Shown in pieces: positions 50,660-60,929 of a stretch of 64,000 bases of DNA. A program made the position numbers and the translations under genes. Numbering within the stretch: the stretch's first letter is position 1; the number at the start of each line of letters is the position of its first letter. This stretch comes from Xenorhabdus szentirmaii DSM 16338 (GTDB lineage: Bacteria; Pseudomonadota; Gammaproteobacteria; Enterobacterales; Enterobacteriaceae): contig NZ_NIBV01000003.1 of the NCBI RefSeq assembly GCF_002632585.1, positions 1 through 64,000 of the forward strand, given 5' to 3'. The notes beneath the pieces were generated by a model. The model searched no databases, was not told the DNA's origin, and was given only the letters and a program-made list of their open reading frames with translations.

Positions 50660-50693
50660 AAAGGCGTTGGCAACAATAAGTTTTTCCACAAGG

Positions 50694-51188
50694 TTACGCA
50701 CGCAGGTTAACGTTAATCGTCTCTTGAGGCCTGCCGTTAGTTGTACGGCGCTTATCACTGTCTTGACGATCAGCCACATCTAATACTTCTTGGTTTTTCA
50801 CCAACTCTTCTAAGCTAATGCTACTCAAGAAACTCGTAATACGATCACTAAGATCACGCCATAAAGCATGCGTCAAACAGCGATCACCGCCCTGACAACC
50901 TTCTTTGCCCTGACAACGAGTTGCATCGACTGATTCGTCAACAGCTGAAATAACTTCGGCAACGAAAATCCTGCCGGCATCTCTGCCCAGCAGATAACCG
51001 CCGCCAGGACCACGGACGCTAGAAACCAGACCATTTTTACGTAGGCGGGAGAACAACTGCTCAAGATAGGATAGGGAAATTCCCTGACGCTCAGAAATGT
51101 CGGCTAACGGTACCGGCCCTTCTTGTGAATGCAACGCCACATCGAGCATGGCAGTTACCGCATAACGTCCTTTTGATGTCAGTCTCAT
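50694..51188 (-). CDS. iscR: Fe-S dependent regulator IscR
   Basis: This is a 164-residue Rrf2-family repressor with an N-terminal winged helix ([18 protein letters not shown]) and [2Fe-2S] ligands Cys92, Cys98, Cys104 and His107 ([17 protein letters not shown]), all in place. The cluster-bound form represses the isc operon by binding type 1 sites in its own promoter, and two such sites are visible upstream. Confidence 0.97.
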   Translation of the reverse strand: MRLTSKGRYAVTAMLDVALHSQEGPVPLADISERQGISLSYLEQLFSRLRKNGLVSSVRGPGGGYLLGRDAGRIFVAEVISAVDESVDATRCQGKEGCQGGDRCLTHALWRDLSDRITSFLSSISLEELVKNQEVLDVADRQDSDKRRTTNGRPQETINVNLRA

Positions 51189-51227
51189 AACAAAAACTCC
51201 ATGGTGAAATATGAGTCAAATTGTGAC

Positions 51228-51276
51228 ATTCCTGAGTATTTTAGTCAACTATTTAACCGACTAATTTACTCAACTA
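51228..51276 (-). promoter_or_regulatory. two tandem IscR type 1 sites in the isc promoter
   Basis: On the minus strand ATAGTTGACTAAAATACTCAG (within 51228-51252) and ATAGTTGAGTAAATTAGTCGG (within 51251-51276) both match the type 1 IscR pattern ATAxxTGACTAxxxxAGTC, abutting each other. The first also supplies a TTGACT -35 element. The arrangement mirrors the E. coli iscR promoter. Confidence 0.65.
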
Positions 51277-51360
51277 TTATTTGAATGTCTTTTATCCTAT
51301 TTCACCTGTCACCCTTGATTCAATGGCTGTTCCAAGACACGCTAACCAGCTGTATTTAAA

Positions 51361-52098
51361 TTATTTTTTAGCCCACTTCTCCATGGAGGTCAGGATACCG
51401 CGCAAAATATTCAACTCCTGCATTTCTGGTCGGGCACGGGTATAAAGGCGTCTCAGCCTGTTCATTATTTGCCCCGGATGTGCTTTACGGATGAAACCAG
51501 ATTCGCCCAATACTTGCTCAAGATGCTGATAAAAACGTTCCATATCCTCGATAGGCGGATATTCACTTTCCCCATACTCCGGAGAAGCTGTTTTTTCTGA
51601 CTGTTCCTGCGCTGCAAGATATTCCATGCGAATTTCATAGCTAACCAATTGAACAGCCATCGCCAGATTCAACGAACCATATTCAGGATTCGTCGGAATA
51701 TACAGATGGTAATGACATCTTTGCAGCTCTTCATTCGTCAGGCCAACACGTTCACGACCAAATACAATCGCAACGGGAGAACGGCTGGATGCTTTGACAC
51801 AGCGTTCACCACATTCACGTGGTTCAATCATTGGCCAGGAAAGGGTTCGGGAACGAGCACTGGTGCCAATAACCAACTCACACCCTGCCAAGGCTTCTTC
51901 CAGAGTATTTACAATCTTTGCGTTACCAATGACGTCACTTGCTCCGGCTGAAAGCGCGATAGCGTGAGAATCAGGTTGAATAAGCGGATTCACCAGATAA
52001 AGATTGGATAATCCCATTGTTTTCATAGCCCTGGCAGCTGAACCCATGTTACCCGTGTGGGAGGTTTCTACCAGAATAATGCGGATATTCTCTAACAT
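51361..52098 (-). CDS. trmJ: tRNA (Cm32/Um32) 2'-O-methyltransferase TrmJ
   Basis: This 245-residue SPOUT-class methyltransferase modifies ribose at position 32 of several tRNAs. The N-terminal [24 protein letters not shown] and the knot motifs [14 protein letters not shown] and [18 protein letters not shown] are diagnostic. I chose the ATG at 52098 (MLENIRIIL) over the longer frame from 52152 by comparison with E. coli. It is divergent from suhB, as in E. coli. Confidence 0.96.
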   Translation of the reverse strand: MLENIRIILVETSHTGNMGSAARAMKTMGLSNLYLVNPLIQPDSHAIALSAGASDVIGNAKIVNTLEEALAGCELVIGTSARSRTLSWPMIEPRECGERCVKASSRSPVAIVFGRERVGLTNEELQRCHYHLYIPTNPEYGSLNLAMAVQLVSYEIRMEYLAAQEQSEKTASPEYGESEYPPIEDMERFYQHLEQVLGESGFIRKAHPGQIMNRLRRLYTRARPEMQELNILRGILTSMEKWAKK

Positions 52099-52222
52099 GA
52101 CGGCTTTTAAATTCGATATAAGAGTCGAATATCTTAACACAGCATTAGTCATTTTGACGAACTACTGCTATACTTCGCGCCGATTTGTTTCCCGTTCTTT
52201 AAAATCCTAGTGGAAGATACCC

Positions 52223-53026
52223 ATGCATCCGATGCTGAACATCGCTATACGCGCTGCGCGTAAAGCCGGCAACTACATTGCCAAGAGTTACGAAACCCCT
52301 GATGCCGTAGAGGCAAGCCAAAAAGGCAGTAACGATTTTGTCACCAATGTTGACCGTGAAGCAGAAAAACTGATCATCGACATTATTCGCAAGTCTTACC
52401 CTAAACACACCATCATCACTGAAGAAAGCGGTGAGCACTTAGGTGAAGACAATGATATTCAATGGGTTATCGATCCGCTGGATGGCACGACTAACTTTAT
52501 CAAACGCCTCCCACATTTTGCTGTTTCCATTGCCGTGCGCATGAAAGGCCGCACTGAAGTGTCTGTGGTTTACGATCCAATGCGCAATGAACTGTTTACT
52601 GCGACCCGTGGTCAAGGTGCACAATTGAACGGTTATCGTCTGCGTGGTTCCAACGCACGTGATCTGGATGGCACTATCATCGCCACGGGCTTCCCGTTCA
52701 AAGCCAAGCAGCACAGCATCCCTTACATGAATGTGTTGGGTAAATTATTTGAACGTTGTGCCGATTTCCGTCGTACCGGTTCTGCGGCACTGGATATGGC
52801 ATATGTTGCTGCCGGACGTGTTGATGGATTCTTCGAGATTGGCCTGAAACCATGGGATTTCCTGGGCGGTGAATTGCTGGCCCGTGAATCTGGCTGCATC
52901 GTTACCGACTTTGTCGGTGGCCATAACTATACCAACTCCGGCAATATCGTTGCGGGTAGCCCACGCATTGTGAAAGACATCCTGTCTGAAATGCGTGAAG
53001 AATTAACGGAAGCTCTGAAACGTTAA
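52223..53026 (+). CDS. suhB: inositol-1-monophosphatase SuhB
   Basis: This is a 267-residue Mg-dependent phosphatase. The metal-binding motifs are EESGEHLG, WVIDPLDGTTNF and the C-terminal GLKPWDFLGGELLARESG. In E. coli SuhB also joins the Nus complex for rRNA antitermination, a role independent of catalysis. It is a single gene with two hairpins downstream. Confidence 0.96.
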   Translation: MHPMLNIAIRAARKAGNYIAKSYETPDAVEASQKGSNDFVTNVDREAEKLIIDIIRKSYPKHTIITEESGEHLGEDNDIQWVIDPLDGTTNFIKRLPHFAVSIAVRMKGRTEVSVVYDPMRNELFTATRGQGAQLNGYRLRGSNARDLDGTIIATGFPFKAKQHSIPYMNVLGKLFERCADFRRTGSAALDMAYVAAGRVDGFFEIGLKPWDFLGGELLARESGCIVTDFVGGHNYTNSGNIVAGSPRIVKDILSEMREELTEALKR

Positions 53027-53058
53027 TAATCCTGAGACATTAATAATAAAGTAAAAAC

Positions 53059-53085
53059 CGCCTTTATCACTCCGGAAGGCGGCTG
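53059..53085 (+). terminator. first hairpin after suhB
   Basis: CCGCCTT and AAGGCGG form a 7-bp perfect stem with a loop of about 11 bases, followed by CTGCTTTAGTT. The T tract is weak. Confidence 0.45.
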
Positions 53086-53122
53086 CTTTAGTTATAAAAA
53101 AGCATCACTTTATCAGTATGCT

Positions 53123-53148
53123 AAACTCCGTTTAAAACAACGGAGTTT
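53123..53148 (+). terminator. second hairpin after suhB
   Basis: AAACTCCGTT, TAAAAC, AACGGAGTTT: a 10-bp perfect stem followed by ATTTTGG. It is the more convincing terminator of suhB and is convergent with the hcaT remnant. Confidence 0.7.
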
Positions 53149-53206
53149 ATTTTGGTTACCTGAGCTTAAAAACAACACCCAAATATTTTTTCCACTGATT
53201 TTTCAC

Positions 53207-54443
53207 TCAGGAATGATGAGCTTCTGCTTTTGGCCGTATAAATAAAGTCGGAAATGCAACTAATGCCATCATCCAAAATATGCCATTGCCTATACTTTCA
53301 TACATAAAACCGGCAATAATACTCATGACTGCAATCCCGCCTCCCATTGCCAAAGCAGAGTAAGTTGCCTGTAACCGGATAATTTCATTTTCTTTTCTGG
53401 CACCAATGAAACGCATCGCTGCCAAATGACAAACGGTAAACGTACCACAATGCAAGAGTTGAACGATGATCAGTGCGTAGAGTTCAGTTGATGCTCCCAT
53501 CAGTCCCCAACGAAGAATTCCACCAAATCCCCGATAACAAAAATAAATTACGTGCACTCCAGCGACGGAATAGTTGTTTGCTGAAAGTGAAAACAAGAAC
53601 TTCTGACATGACCCCCAATGACCAGAAGTAGCCAATGGTTGATGAAGAATAACCCGCATTTTCCCAATAGATAGCACTAAAACTGTAATAACCTGCATGT
53701 GCCGCCTGCAATAGCGTCACACATATTAAAAATTGCCACACTGATTTTTCAGACAGAAGTGTTTTAAAAGAGACGACATTTGTGTTCGCTGTTTTGATTT
53801 TGCCGGCTGGCATAATAACGGGTTTTAACATCGTCCCCAGCAGCATACTCGTTACACTGAAAATTAAGCAAGCAAGGATAACTTGGTGTGTTCCAAACAG
53901 GTTACGGCCAATCCAATTATTCAGATCATCAAATGATATATTCCATCCAAAATCTAACGGGCTGATAGATAAATTTATTCCATTGGAAGACATGAGTATG
54001 CCTGTCAGCGAAGAGCTGATAACAAATGCAATCGAGCCCCAAACCCTGACTTTGCCATAATCAAACGTAAATTGTTTTTGCCATGTACCCGCCAGGGCAT
54101 CTGATAAAGGGATTAATGGTGAAAAGAATAAGTTGAAACCAACGATGATAAAGAAAAGCCATATCCAATAACTGCTCACTGAGAATCCAATAGAGAAACA
54201 CAAGGCTAATAATGAAAGTATCCTCAACGCGCTAATTAATTTAGATGGGTCTTTTACCATAGGTGAAATGATTAAACTGCCGAGAAAACGGGCAGCCATC
54301 CCAGCGCCCAGTAATACGCCTATCATTGAAGGTTCAATGCCTTCACCTTTTAACCACACAGCCCAAAATGGCAGGAATATGCCAAAAGAAAAAAAGTAAG
54401 TAAAATAACTTAACCCCAGCCAAAATGTTGATGGAACAGCCAT
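53207..54443 (-). pseudogene. hcaT: HcaT-like MFS transporter, frameshifted
   Basis: Two overlapping minus-strand frames together match E. coli HcaT (3-phenylpropionate MFS family). The first, from ATG 54443 (MAVPSTFWLGLSYFTYFFS, with AGGGAGA upstream), runs to RRWSARNLFLLSG and then goes out of frame to a stop at 53484. The other frame resumes with FGGILRWGLMGASTE and continues through LLHCGTFTVCHLAAMRFIGAR to the C-terminus. Dropping one base from the C4 run at 53529-53532 (GGGG on the coding strand) restores one continuous protein of about 410 residues. So a single-base insertion in a homopolymer has broken it, unless it is a sequencing error. Confidence 0.85.
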
Positions 54444-54465
54444 CAAAAGTCTCCCTATTTCAAAA

Positions 54466-54503
54466 GCAAAAAACCCGCTCAAGATTAACATCATGAGTCG
54501 GGT
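54466..54503 (-). terminator. terminator after glyA
   Basis: On the minus strand AAACCCGACTC and GAGCGGGTTT form a near-perfect stem followed by TTTTTTGC. It lies about 130 bp beyond glyA and just before the hcaT start, which argues against the longer hcaT frame that would begin inside it. Confidence 0.75.
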
Positions 54504-54632
54504 TTCTATATTTTCTATCTTATCGATAACACTATTTAATCATATTGATATGAATCATATTTAATGGTGGCAATCGGCTTATAATGCCAATCAGCCAAAT
54601 AGTGCTAACTGATGTCTTATTTTATGCGTACT

Positions 54633-55886
54633 TTATGCGTAAACAGGGTACTTCTTGCAGATTGCCAATACTTTCTGTTTCACGCTTTCAATCATCGCTT
54701 CATCATTGATGTTATCTAACACATCGCAAATCCAACCAGCCAGTTCTCTGGTTTCTTCTTCTTTAAAACCACGGCGGGTGATAGCTGGAGTACCGATACG
54801 AATACCAGAAGTGACAAATGGGCTACGTGGATCGTTAGGCACGCTATTTTTGTTAACCGTGATATTGGCACGCCCTAATGCCGCATCAGCGTCCTTACCA
54901 GTAATGTCTTTATCCACGAGATCCAGCAGGAACAGGTGGTTTTCAGTCTCACCAGAAACAACTTTATAGCCACGCTGCACAAAGACATCTACCATGATTT
55001 TTGCATTCTTGGCGACTTGCTGCTGATAAACCTTGAATTCAGGCTCCATTGCTTCTTTCAAGGCAACAGCTTTACCGGCAATAACATGCATCAGCGGACC
55101 ACCCTGAGAACCAGGGAAAACAGAAGAATTCAGTTTCTTGTAAAATTCTTCATTGCCACCTTTTGCCAAAATTAAACCGCCACGTGGGCCGGCCAGTGTT
55201 TTGTGTGTTGTCGTAGTGACAACGTGAGCATGAGGAACTGGGTTTGGATAAACACCCGCAGCAACCAGACCTGCAACATGAGCCATGTCAACAAATAGGT
55301 AAGCACCGATTTCATCAGCAATTTCGCGCAATTTCGCCCAATCAACGACACCGGAATAAGCAGAAAAGCCCCCGATAATCATTTTTGGTTGATGTTTTTG
55401 TGCCTGGGCGCGCACGTCGTTGTAATCTATTTTGCCGCATTCATCAATGCCATAAGGCACAATGTTATACAGTTTGCCGGAGAAGTTAACCGGAGAACCA
55501 TGAGTCAGATGGCCGCCATGGGCCAGATTCATGCCTAAAACCGTATCACCGGGATTCAACAGGGCCATGTACACCGCAGCATTTGCCTGAGAGCCGGAAT
55601 GTGGCTGGACGTTAGCATAGTCTGCGCCAAACAACTCTTTTGCCCGATCAATCGCAAGTTGCTCAACAACATCAACATACTCGCAGCCACCATAGTAACG
55701 TTTACCCGGATAGCCTTCTGCGTACTTGTTAGTAAGCTGAGAACCTTGAGCCAGCATTACTCTTGGGCTGGTGTAGTTTTCAGAAGCAATCAATTCAATG
55801 TGTTCTTCCTGCCGACAAACCTCTTGTTCCATTGCCTGCCACAGTTCGGGATCGTAATTCGCAATATTCATTTCACGCTTTAACAT
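54633..55886 (-). CDS. glyA: serine hydroxymethyltransferase
   Basis: This 417-residue PLP enzyme, identical in length to E. coli GlyA, interconverts serine and glycine with tetrahydrofolate and is the main one-carbon source. [28 protein letters not shown] and the PLP lysine in [16 protein letters not shown] are all present. A PurR-type operator lies upstream. It is divergent from hmp, sharing a 369-bp regulatory region as in E. coli. Confidence 0.97.
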   Translation of the reverse strand: MLKREMNIANYDPELWQAMEQEVCRQEEHIELIASENYTSPRVMLAQGSQLTNKYAEGYPGKRYYGGCEYVDVVEQLAIDRAKELFGADYANVQPHSGSQANAAVYMALLNPGDTVLGMNLAHGGHLTHGSPVNFSGKLYNIVPYGIDECGKIDYNDVRAQAQKHQPKMIIGGFSAYSGVVDWAKLREIADEIGAYLFVDMAHVAGLVAAGVYPNPVPHAHVVTTTTHKTLAGPRGGLILAKGGNEEFYKKLNSSVFPGSQGGPLMHVIAGKAVALKEAMEPEFKVYQQQVAKNAKIMVDVFVQRGYKVVSGETENHLFLLDLVDKDITGKDADAALGRANITVNKNSVPNDPRSPFVTSGIRIGTPAITRRGFKEEETRELAGWICDVLDNINDEAMIESVKQKVLAICKKYPVYA

Positions 55887-55993
55887 TTAGTTCTCCTGAC
55901 TCAGCTACATCACTAAAAAATACCCTTGAGGGCCAGAACGTCACACAGTGTAAACTCTTTTTCTCGAATGAGATAGTCTTGACAAGATAATTT

Positions 55994-56009
55994 ACGCAAA
56001 CGTTTGCAT
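55994..56009. promoter_or_regulatory. PurR operator upstream of glyA
   Basis: ACGCAAACGTTTGCAT is an essentially perfect match to the PurR box (ACGCAAACGTTTNCNT), about 110 bp before the glyA start. PurR repression of glyA is established in E. coli. Confidence 0.8.
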
Positions 56010-56136
56010 TGCATATTAATTACTTGTTAATCACTTGGTTACCCTAGAATGGCTGCCTATAAGATAAACGATTTCAAATTTATCAATGATATTTGTGAGA
56101 TTGATCGGCATTCATTGTGATATATATTCCAGTTTT

Positions 56137-56150
56137 TTGATTTAAATCAA
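56137..56150. promoter_or_regulatory. FNR/CRP-family box upstream of hmp
   Basis: TTGATTTAAATCAA matches the FNR consensus TTGAT-N4-ATCAA in every defined base. E. coli hmp is repressed by FNR without oxygen. The box lies about 110 bp before the hmp start. Confidence 0.7.
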
Positions 56151-56186
56151 TATGATCTTCTTTTATTGACTCCGCATATTCCCAAA

Positions 56187-56221
56187 CCCAATAAGTTGCA
56201 TTTAAAATACAACTTATTGGG
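56187..56221. promoter_or_regulatory. NsrR-type operator in front of hmp
   Basis: CCCAATAAGTTG and CAACTTATTGGG are 12-bp perfect inverted repeats separated by 11 bp. The core (56193-56215) reads AAGTTGCATTT, A, AAATACAACTT, matching the NsrR 11-1-11 pattern (AAGATGCATTT-type halves). It ends 35 bp before the hmp ATG, so bound NsrR would block transcription until nitric oxide damages its cluster. Confidence 0.75.
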
Positions 56222-56255
56222 TCTGATATCATTTGAGAAAATTCAGGAGACTATC

Positions 56256-57446
56256 ATGTTAGACAGTCAGGTCATCAAAACTATAAAATCCACTATTCCG
56301 CTTATCGTCTCTACAGGCCCTAAGCTAACCGCACATTTTTATGAACGAATGTTCAAGCATCACCCTGAATTGAAAGATATTTTCAACATGAGCCACCAGA
56401 CAAACGGTGCTCAGCGTGAAGCGCTTTTCAACGCACTTTGCGCCTATGCTTCCAACATTGATAATCTACCCGCTCTTCTGCCAGCCGTGGAAAAAATCGC
56501 CCATAAGCACACGAGTCTGAATATTCGGCCTGAACATTACCAGATTGTCGGAACACATTTACTGGCAACGATTGATGAAATGTTTCATCCCGGTGACGAA
56601 GTTCTCAGTGCTTGGGAAAAAGCCTATAACGTATTGGCCAATGTTTTTATCAATCGGGAAGAAGAAATTTATCAGACCGGTGAAGAGCAGGAAGGGGGTT
56701 GGCGTGATCTGCGCCCGTTCCGTGTCAGTCAGAAACAACCACAAAGTGATATCATTACCAGCTTTGAATTCATGCCTGTTGATGGTGGTAAGGTCATGGA
56801 TTACAAGCCCGGGCAATACTTGGGGATCTACATAGAATCTCCGGAATTTGAAAACCGTGAAATCCGCCAATATTCGCTGACTGGGGCACCAAACAATACC
56901 CGTTATCAAATTGCCATTAAACGTGAGTCACAAGGCAAGGTTTCCAACCACATGCACGATAACATAAAAGAAGGTGATGTCGTGATGTTGGCAGCACCGC
57001 GCGGTGATTTTTTCCTTGATGTTCAACAAAATACTCCGGTTACACTCATTTCCGCCGGTGTTGGTTTAACGCCAATGATGAGTATGCTCGAACATTTGTA
57101 TAACCAGAATCATACAGGCAAGATAAATTGGTTTCACGCAACAGAGCACGGCAGTTATCATGCTTTTGCTGATAAGGTAAATGAAATTTCTCTGTCCATG
57201 CCGAATTTATATTCACAAGTTTGGTATCGCATACCCAATGATGTGGATCAGAAAGGTGTTAATTATCAGCATACTGGATTTATGGATCTCTCTCTTGTAA
57301 AAGATGCAATAACAACAGAAGAAATGCAGTATTATTTCTGTGGGCCTGTCGATTTTATGCAATATATCGCCCAACAACTTCTGGCAATGGGTGTTGATAA
57401 ACAAAATATGCATTATGAATGTTTCGGGCCACATAAAGTAATTTAA
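56256..57446 (+). CDS. hmp: flavohemoprotein Hmp, nitric oxide dioxygenase
   Basis: This is a 396-residue protein, the same length as in E. coli, that turns NO and O2 into nitrate. The N-terminal globin domain has Tyr29 and proximal His85 ([18 protein letters not shown]). The FAD domain shows [12 protein letters not shown], and the NAD domain [17 protein letters not shown] and [11 protein letters not shown] chose the ATG at 56256 (AGGAG upstream, family start MLDSQ) rather than the frame from 56166, which would include the NsrR operator. It is divergent from glyA. Confidence 0.97.
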   Translation: MLDSQVIKTIKSTIPLIVSTGPKLTAHFYERMFKHHPELKDIFNMSHQTNGAQREALFNALCAYASNIDNLPALLPAVEKIAHKHTSLNIRPEHYQIVGTHLLATIDEMFHPGDEVLSAWEKAYNVLANVFINREEEIYQTGEEQEGGWRDLRPFRVSQKQPQSDIITSFEFMPVDGGKVMDYKPGQYLGIYIESPEFENREIRQYSLTGAPNNTRYQIAIKRESQGKVSNHMHDNIKEGDVVMLAAPRGDFFLDVQQNTPVTLISAGVGLTPMMSMLEHLYNQNHTGKINWFHATEHGSYHAFADKVNEISLSMPNLYSQVWYRIPNDVDQKGVNYQHTGFMDLSLVKDAITTEEMQYYFCGPVDFMQYIAQQLLAMGVDKQNMHYECFGPHKVI

Positions 57447-57684
57447 GACAATATTATTCATAAATTGAGTGATAACGGTTACAAGGCGGAAGGTTTTGTA
57501 TTCAATCTCCCATTTGAGTATGAAATCATTGTCAACGTTTCCGTTATCACCTTTTTTCTATTTATTATTCGTCATTCGCCATAAGAAATATATTCAGGAT
57601 ACAGAATACAAATTTAATCATTAAGAATGATAAGTTCTCTTTCTATAAAATAAATTACTCCTCAAATTGCTTGCTTATTCTTGA
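57447..57684. other. spacer after hmp
   Basis: AT-rich DNA with no gene. GATAACGGTTACAAGG near 57470 and its near-complement AACGTTTCCGTTATC near 57535 may form a long imperfect hairpin ending hmp transcription (followed by ACCTTTTTTC). Confidence 0.45.
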
Positions 57685-58450
57685 TTAAAACAGATAGCTC
57701 CTTTGCTTATTCAGGATACCGGTGAAAGTATTCAAGAGGATTATGATCCTATAACCCACATCTTTGATAGTCTGCATCGTCAAAAATCTATCACCTGTGG
57801 CGGCCGCACCTCTAAGGTAAGCTATAAAGACACAGGAGCTGCTCCTGAGCAAGTGATCAGCCGGATACCAGAATATTGTTGAAGATCCTGAATGAATTCT
57901 TTATCAGAGTTATGTCGCTCACGGCAGTATTACACAAATCAGGTATAGAGATGTGTTCACACTCTGCCTTGATACTACTCAAATGACGGATTCTAGCCAC
58001 ATGAGCACATTGGAAAGATTAGGATCCACCGAATCCGTCTCCGACTCCCTTGAGGATGGTAAAGTGATCGGGAATATCCATAAGTCAGACATTCTTGAGG
58101 CTCAAGCCAACGTAAATATTACACTAGATAATTATCCATCTTTATATGGACAATTCTTAACAACCACGATTAATCCTCATAGCGCAAGTATCATCAATCA
58201 GATACATGTGAGGATTGCTGATGTGCTGAAAGAGGGGACAAGGTTTAATGAGGAGACAATCGATACATTAAAAAGATTCTGGCATCAAGGGGGATTTTCT
58301 GAGAAAGAAATAAACTTGTGGTCCAACCTTGAGTTGATGGACAGATACCAGAATAACGCGCTGCTGCTTCATAAAATGATATTTGTTAATGGGTTACGAA
58401 GTAATAAAGCCTTTTTAATATATAACCAGATAGCAGAGGGTCTATTGTAA
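57685..58450 (+). pseudogene. decayed gene of unknown function
   Basis: Two plus-strand frames read as one broken protein. The first (57685-57882) reads KQIAPLLIQDTGESIQEDY and later GGRTSKVSYKDTGAAPEQV, ending PEYC-stop. The second, open from 57896 to 58450, reads ILYQSYVAHGSITQIRYRD, continues through VFTLCLDTTQMTDSSHM and ends YNQIAEGLL-stop. Between them lie a frame change and an in-frame TGA (57893-57895). The last 165 codons (GTG at 57953) form an open frame without a good ribosome-binding site. I recognise no family; the hydrophilic, helix-rich C-terminus would fit an effector or toxin fragment, but that is a guess. It lies between hmp and glnB, where no E. coli counterpart exists. Confidence 0.6.
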
Positions 58451-58563
58451 TAATTCGACATTCTCCCCGACCTAAATAAACGACAAAAAAGGACGGGGAG
58501 TGTGTTCACTTATCGAAACACAGCATTCACAACCATTGGAGCCGGGTTCCCGATAATTTTTTG

Positions 58564-58914
<351 letters not shown>

Positions 58915-58917
58915 TTA

Positions 58918-60540
58918 TTACCAATTTTTACGTCCGAAACCAGACGTAATCGGGTAGCGCCTGTCTTTACCAAAATCACGCTGTGAAATGCGTGGCCCAA
59001 TAGGTGCCTGACGACGTTTATATTCGTTGATGTCAACCAAGCGAATGACCTTGCGAACAATCGCTTCATCAAAACCCTCTGCAACCAAGTCAGCCACCGA
59101 TTTATCTTTTTCGACATATCCTTCAAGAATAGCGTCCAGTATGTCATAGGGAGGCAAACTGTCCTGATCGAGTTGATCCGGAGCCAATTCCGCTGATGGC
59201 GGACGATCAATGACACGCTGCGGAATAGCCGGAGATACTGTGTTACGGTAATTCGACAATGCAAATACCATTGTCTTGGGAACGTCTTTCAACGCATTAA
59301 AACCACCGGCCATATCGCCATACAGTGTTGAGTAGCCTACAGCAGATTCACTTTTGTTGCTGGTCGTCAGCACCAAGCGACGGCGTTTATTCGACATGGC
59401 CATTAAAACAACGGCTCGGCAACGCGCTTGCAAATTCTCTTCTGTCGTATCTTTTTCTGTTCCGGCGAACATGGGTTCAAGCTGTGCCATAAACGCATCA
59501 AACATGGGTTCAATGGACACCACATCAAACTCAATTCCCAGTAATTCAGCTTGCTCTCTGGCATCATGGATGCTTATTTCTGAGGTATAGCGAAATGGCA
59601 TCATAACCGCTTGTACATGCTCTTTGCCCAAGGCATCTACCGCGATTGCCACTGTCAGGCCGGAATCAATCCCGCCCGATAAACCCAGCAAGATACCTTT
59701 AAAACCATTTTTCTGTACATAATCACGAACAGAAAGTACAAGGGCTTTATAGATTTGTGCAAGTGGTGGCAATTGGGGAGCAGGATTTGCCATCAATTCA
59801 ATGTTCATGTCATTGAAGCGGCATTGTTCAATCTGCTCTTCAAACGCAGCCATACGATGGGTCACTTCACCATTTGCATTGAAGACCTTGGAACAACCGT
59901 CAAAAATGAGCTGGTCTTGTCCGCCAACCTGATTGAGATAGATGATTGGTAATTGGGTACGTTCGCAATGGGATTTAATCAATGTACTGCGAATATTCGG
60001 TTTTTCACGATTATAAGGGGAAGCATTAATCGAAAGAATGATTTCTGCACCACCTTGTTTCAGTGCATCAATAGGGGCATCAAACCACAAATCTTCACAA
60101 ATCAATAAACCGAGGTTATACCCTTTAAATGAGATCACACAGTTTTTATCGCCTGCCGTGAAATAGCGTTTTTCATCAAAAACACCATAGTTGGGCAACA
60201 GCTGTTTGAAATAACGGGCAACCACTTCTCCCTTCCAGAATAAGGAAAGTGCATTGTAAAGTTTCCCGTCTTGCTGCAATGGATGCCCGGCCAGAATAGC
60301 CACCTGAAAACTTGCTTCTTGCAAGCGGGCAAGCTGTTCACGGCAACGTTGATGAAAATCGGAGCGGAATAGCAAATCTTCAGGAAAATAGCCAGATAAT
60401 GCCAGCTCGGAAAACACCACCAGATCAGCACCTTTTTCCTGCTGTTCTTGTACTGTCTGCAACATACGTTCGCAGTTGCCTTCAATGTCTCCCACCAGCC
60501 AATTTAACTGAGCAAGACCGATATTAAGAGTACGACTCAT
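58918..60540 (-). CDS. nadE: glutamine-dependent NAD+ synthetase
   Basis: This 540-residue two-domain enzyme has an N-terminal nitrilase-type glutaminase (VFSELALSGYFPEDLL with the catalytic Glu; LLICEDLWFDAP with Cys-Glu; NASPYNREKP) and a C-terminal NAD synthetase with the P-loop LLGLSGGIDSGLT. It makes NAD+ from deamido-NAD+ using glutamine ammonia. This differs from the short ammonia-dependent NadE of E. coli. I chose the ATG at 60540 (MSRTLNIGLAQLNW); AGGAG lies about 11 bases upstream. An ATG at 60570 would add ten residues. Confidence 0.94.
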   Translation of the reverse strand: MSRTLNIGLAQLNWLVGDIEGNCERMLQTVQEQQEKGADLVVFSELALSGYFPEDLLFRSDFHQRCREQLARLQEASFQVAILAGHPLQQDGKLYNALSLFWKGEVVARYFKQLLPNYGVFDEKRYFTAGDKNCVISFKGYNLGLLICEDLWFDAPIDALKQGGAEIILSINASPYNREKPNIRSTLIKSHCERTQLPIIYLNQVGGQDQLIFDGCSKVFNANGEVTHRMAAFEEQIEQCRFNDMNIELMANPAPQLPPLAQIYKALVLSVRDYVQKNGFKGILLGLSGGIDSGLTVAIAVDALGKEHVQAVMMPFRYTSEISIHDAREQAELLGIEFDVVSIEPMFDAFMAQLEPMFAGTEKDTTEENLQARCRAVVLMAMSNKRRRLVLTTSNKSESAVGYSTLYGDMAGGFNALKDVPKTMVFALSNYRNTVSPAIPQRVIDRPPSAELAPDQLDQDSLPPYDILDAILEGYVEKDKSVADLVAEGFDEAIVRKVIRLVDINEYKRRQAPIGPRISQRDFGKDRRYPITSGFGRKNW

Positions 60541-60609
60541 AAAATGTGGCTCTCCTAAGCCATAATTCATTTACTTGTCTTACCCAGCCTTAGCAAGACA
60601 ATTTTTATC

Positions 60610-60822
60610 TATACCCGCTGTCTTTCAAATTGCAGCCTTTTGCAGCCTTGTTGGCTCGATTCACTTACCCCGGTCACCTCAACCAGACAGTTCAATGCTT
60701 CCGAGGATGAATGAAAGGCAAAAGCCTTTCACCTGAGGTCAGCCTTTGAACGGGTAAATTCGCTCCTGACGAATTTGTCGTTCCCTTGCCATTGCACTGC
60801 ATTTTGAAATTCAGTGGGTGTA
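60610..60822. repeat. MITE-like intergenic repeat element
   Basis: This 213-bp non-coding block upstream of nadE has imperfect terminal inverted repeats: TATACCCGCTGTCTTTCAAA at the left, and at the right end (read on the other strand) TACACCCACTGAATTTCAAA. Its left part (TTGCAGCC, TTGTTGGCT, GATTCACTTACCCCGGTCAC) resembles the intergenic repeat family I associate with Xenorhabdus, Photorhabdus and Serratia chromosomes. A second TTTCAAGTTGAAGC-like end at about 60833 suggests a composite or decayed copy. Confidence 0.6.
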
Positions 60823-60929
60823 CTTCCCTAATCTTTCAAGTTGAAGCTGATGGGCTGTGCTGCAATCTGAACTTTATCAGGTAATATACATTTCTATTCA
60901 ATGCAGGACGTTATGGAATAACCGGAACG

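Noticed and set aside
54444-54494. N-terminal extension of the HcaT remnant
   Set aside because: It starts inside the glyA terminator hairpin; the ATG at 54443 has a proper ribosome-binding site.
56166-56255. N-terminal extension of Hmp
   Set aside because: It would place the NsrR palindrome inside the coding region; the ATG at 56256 has AGGAG and matches the family start.
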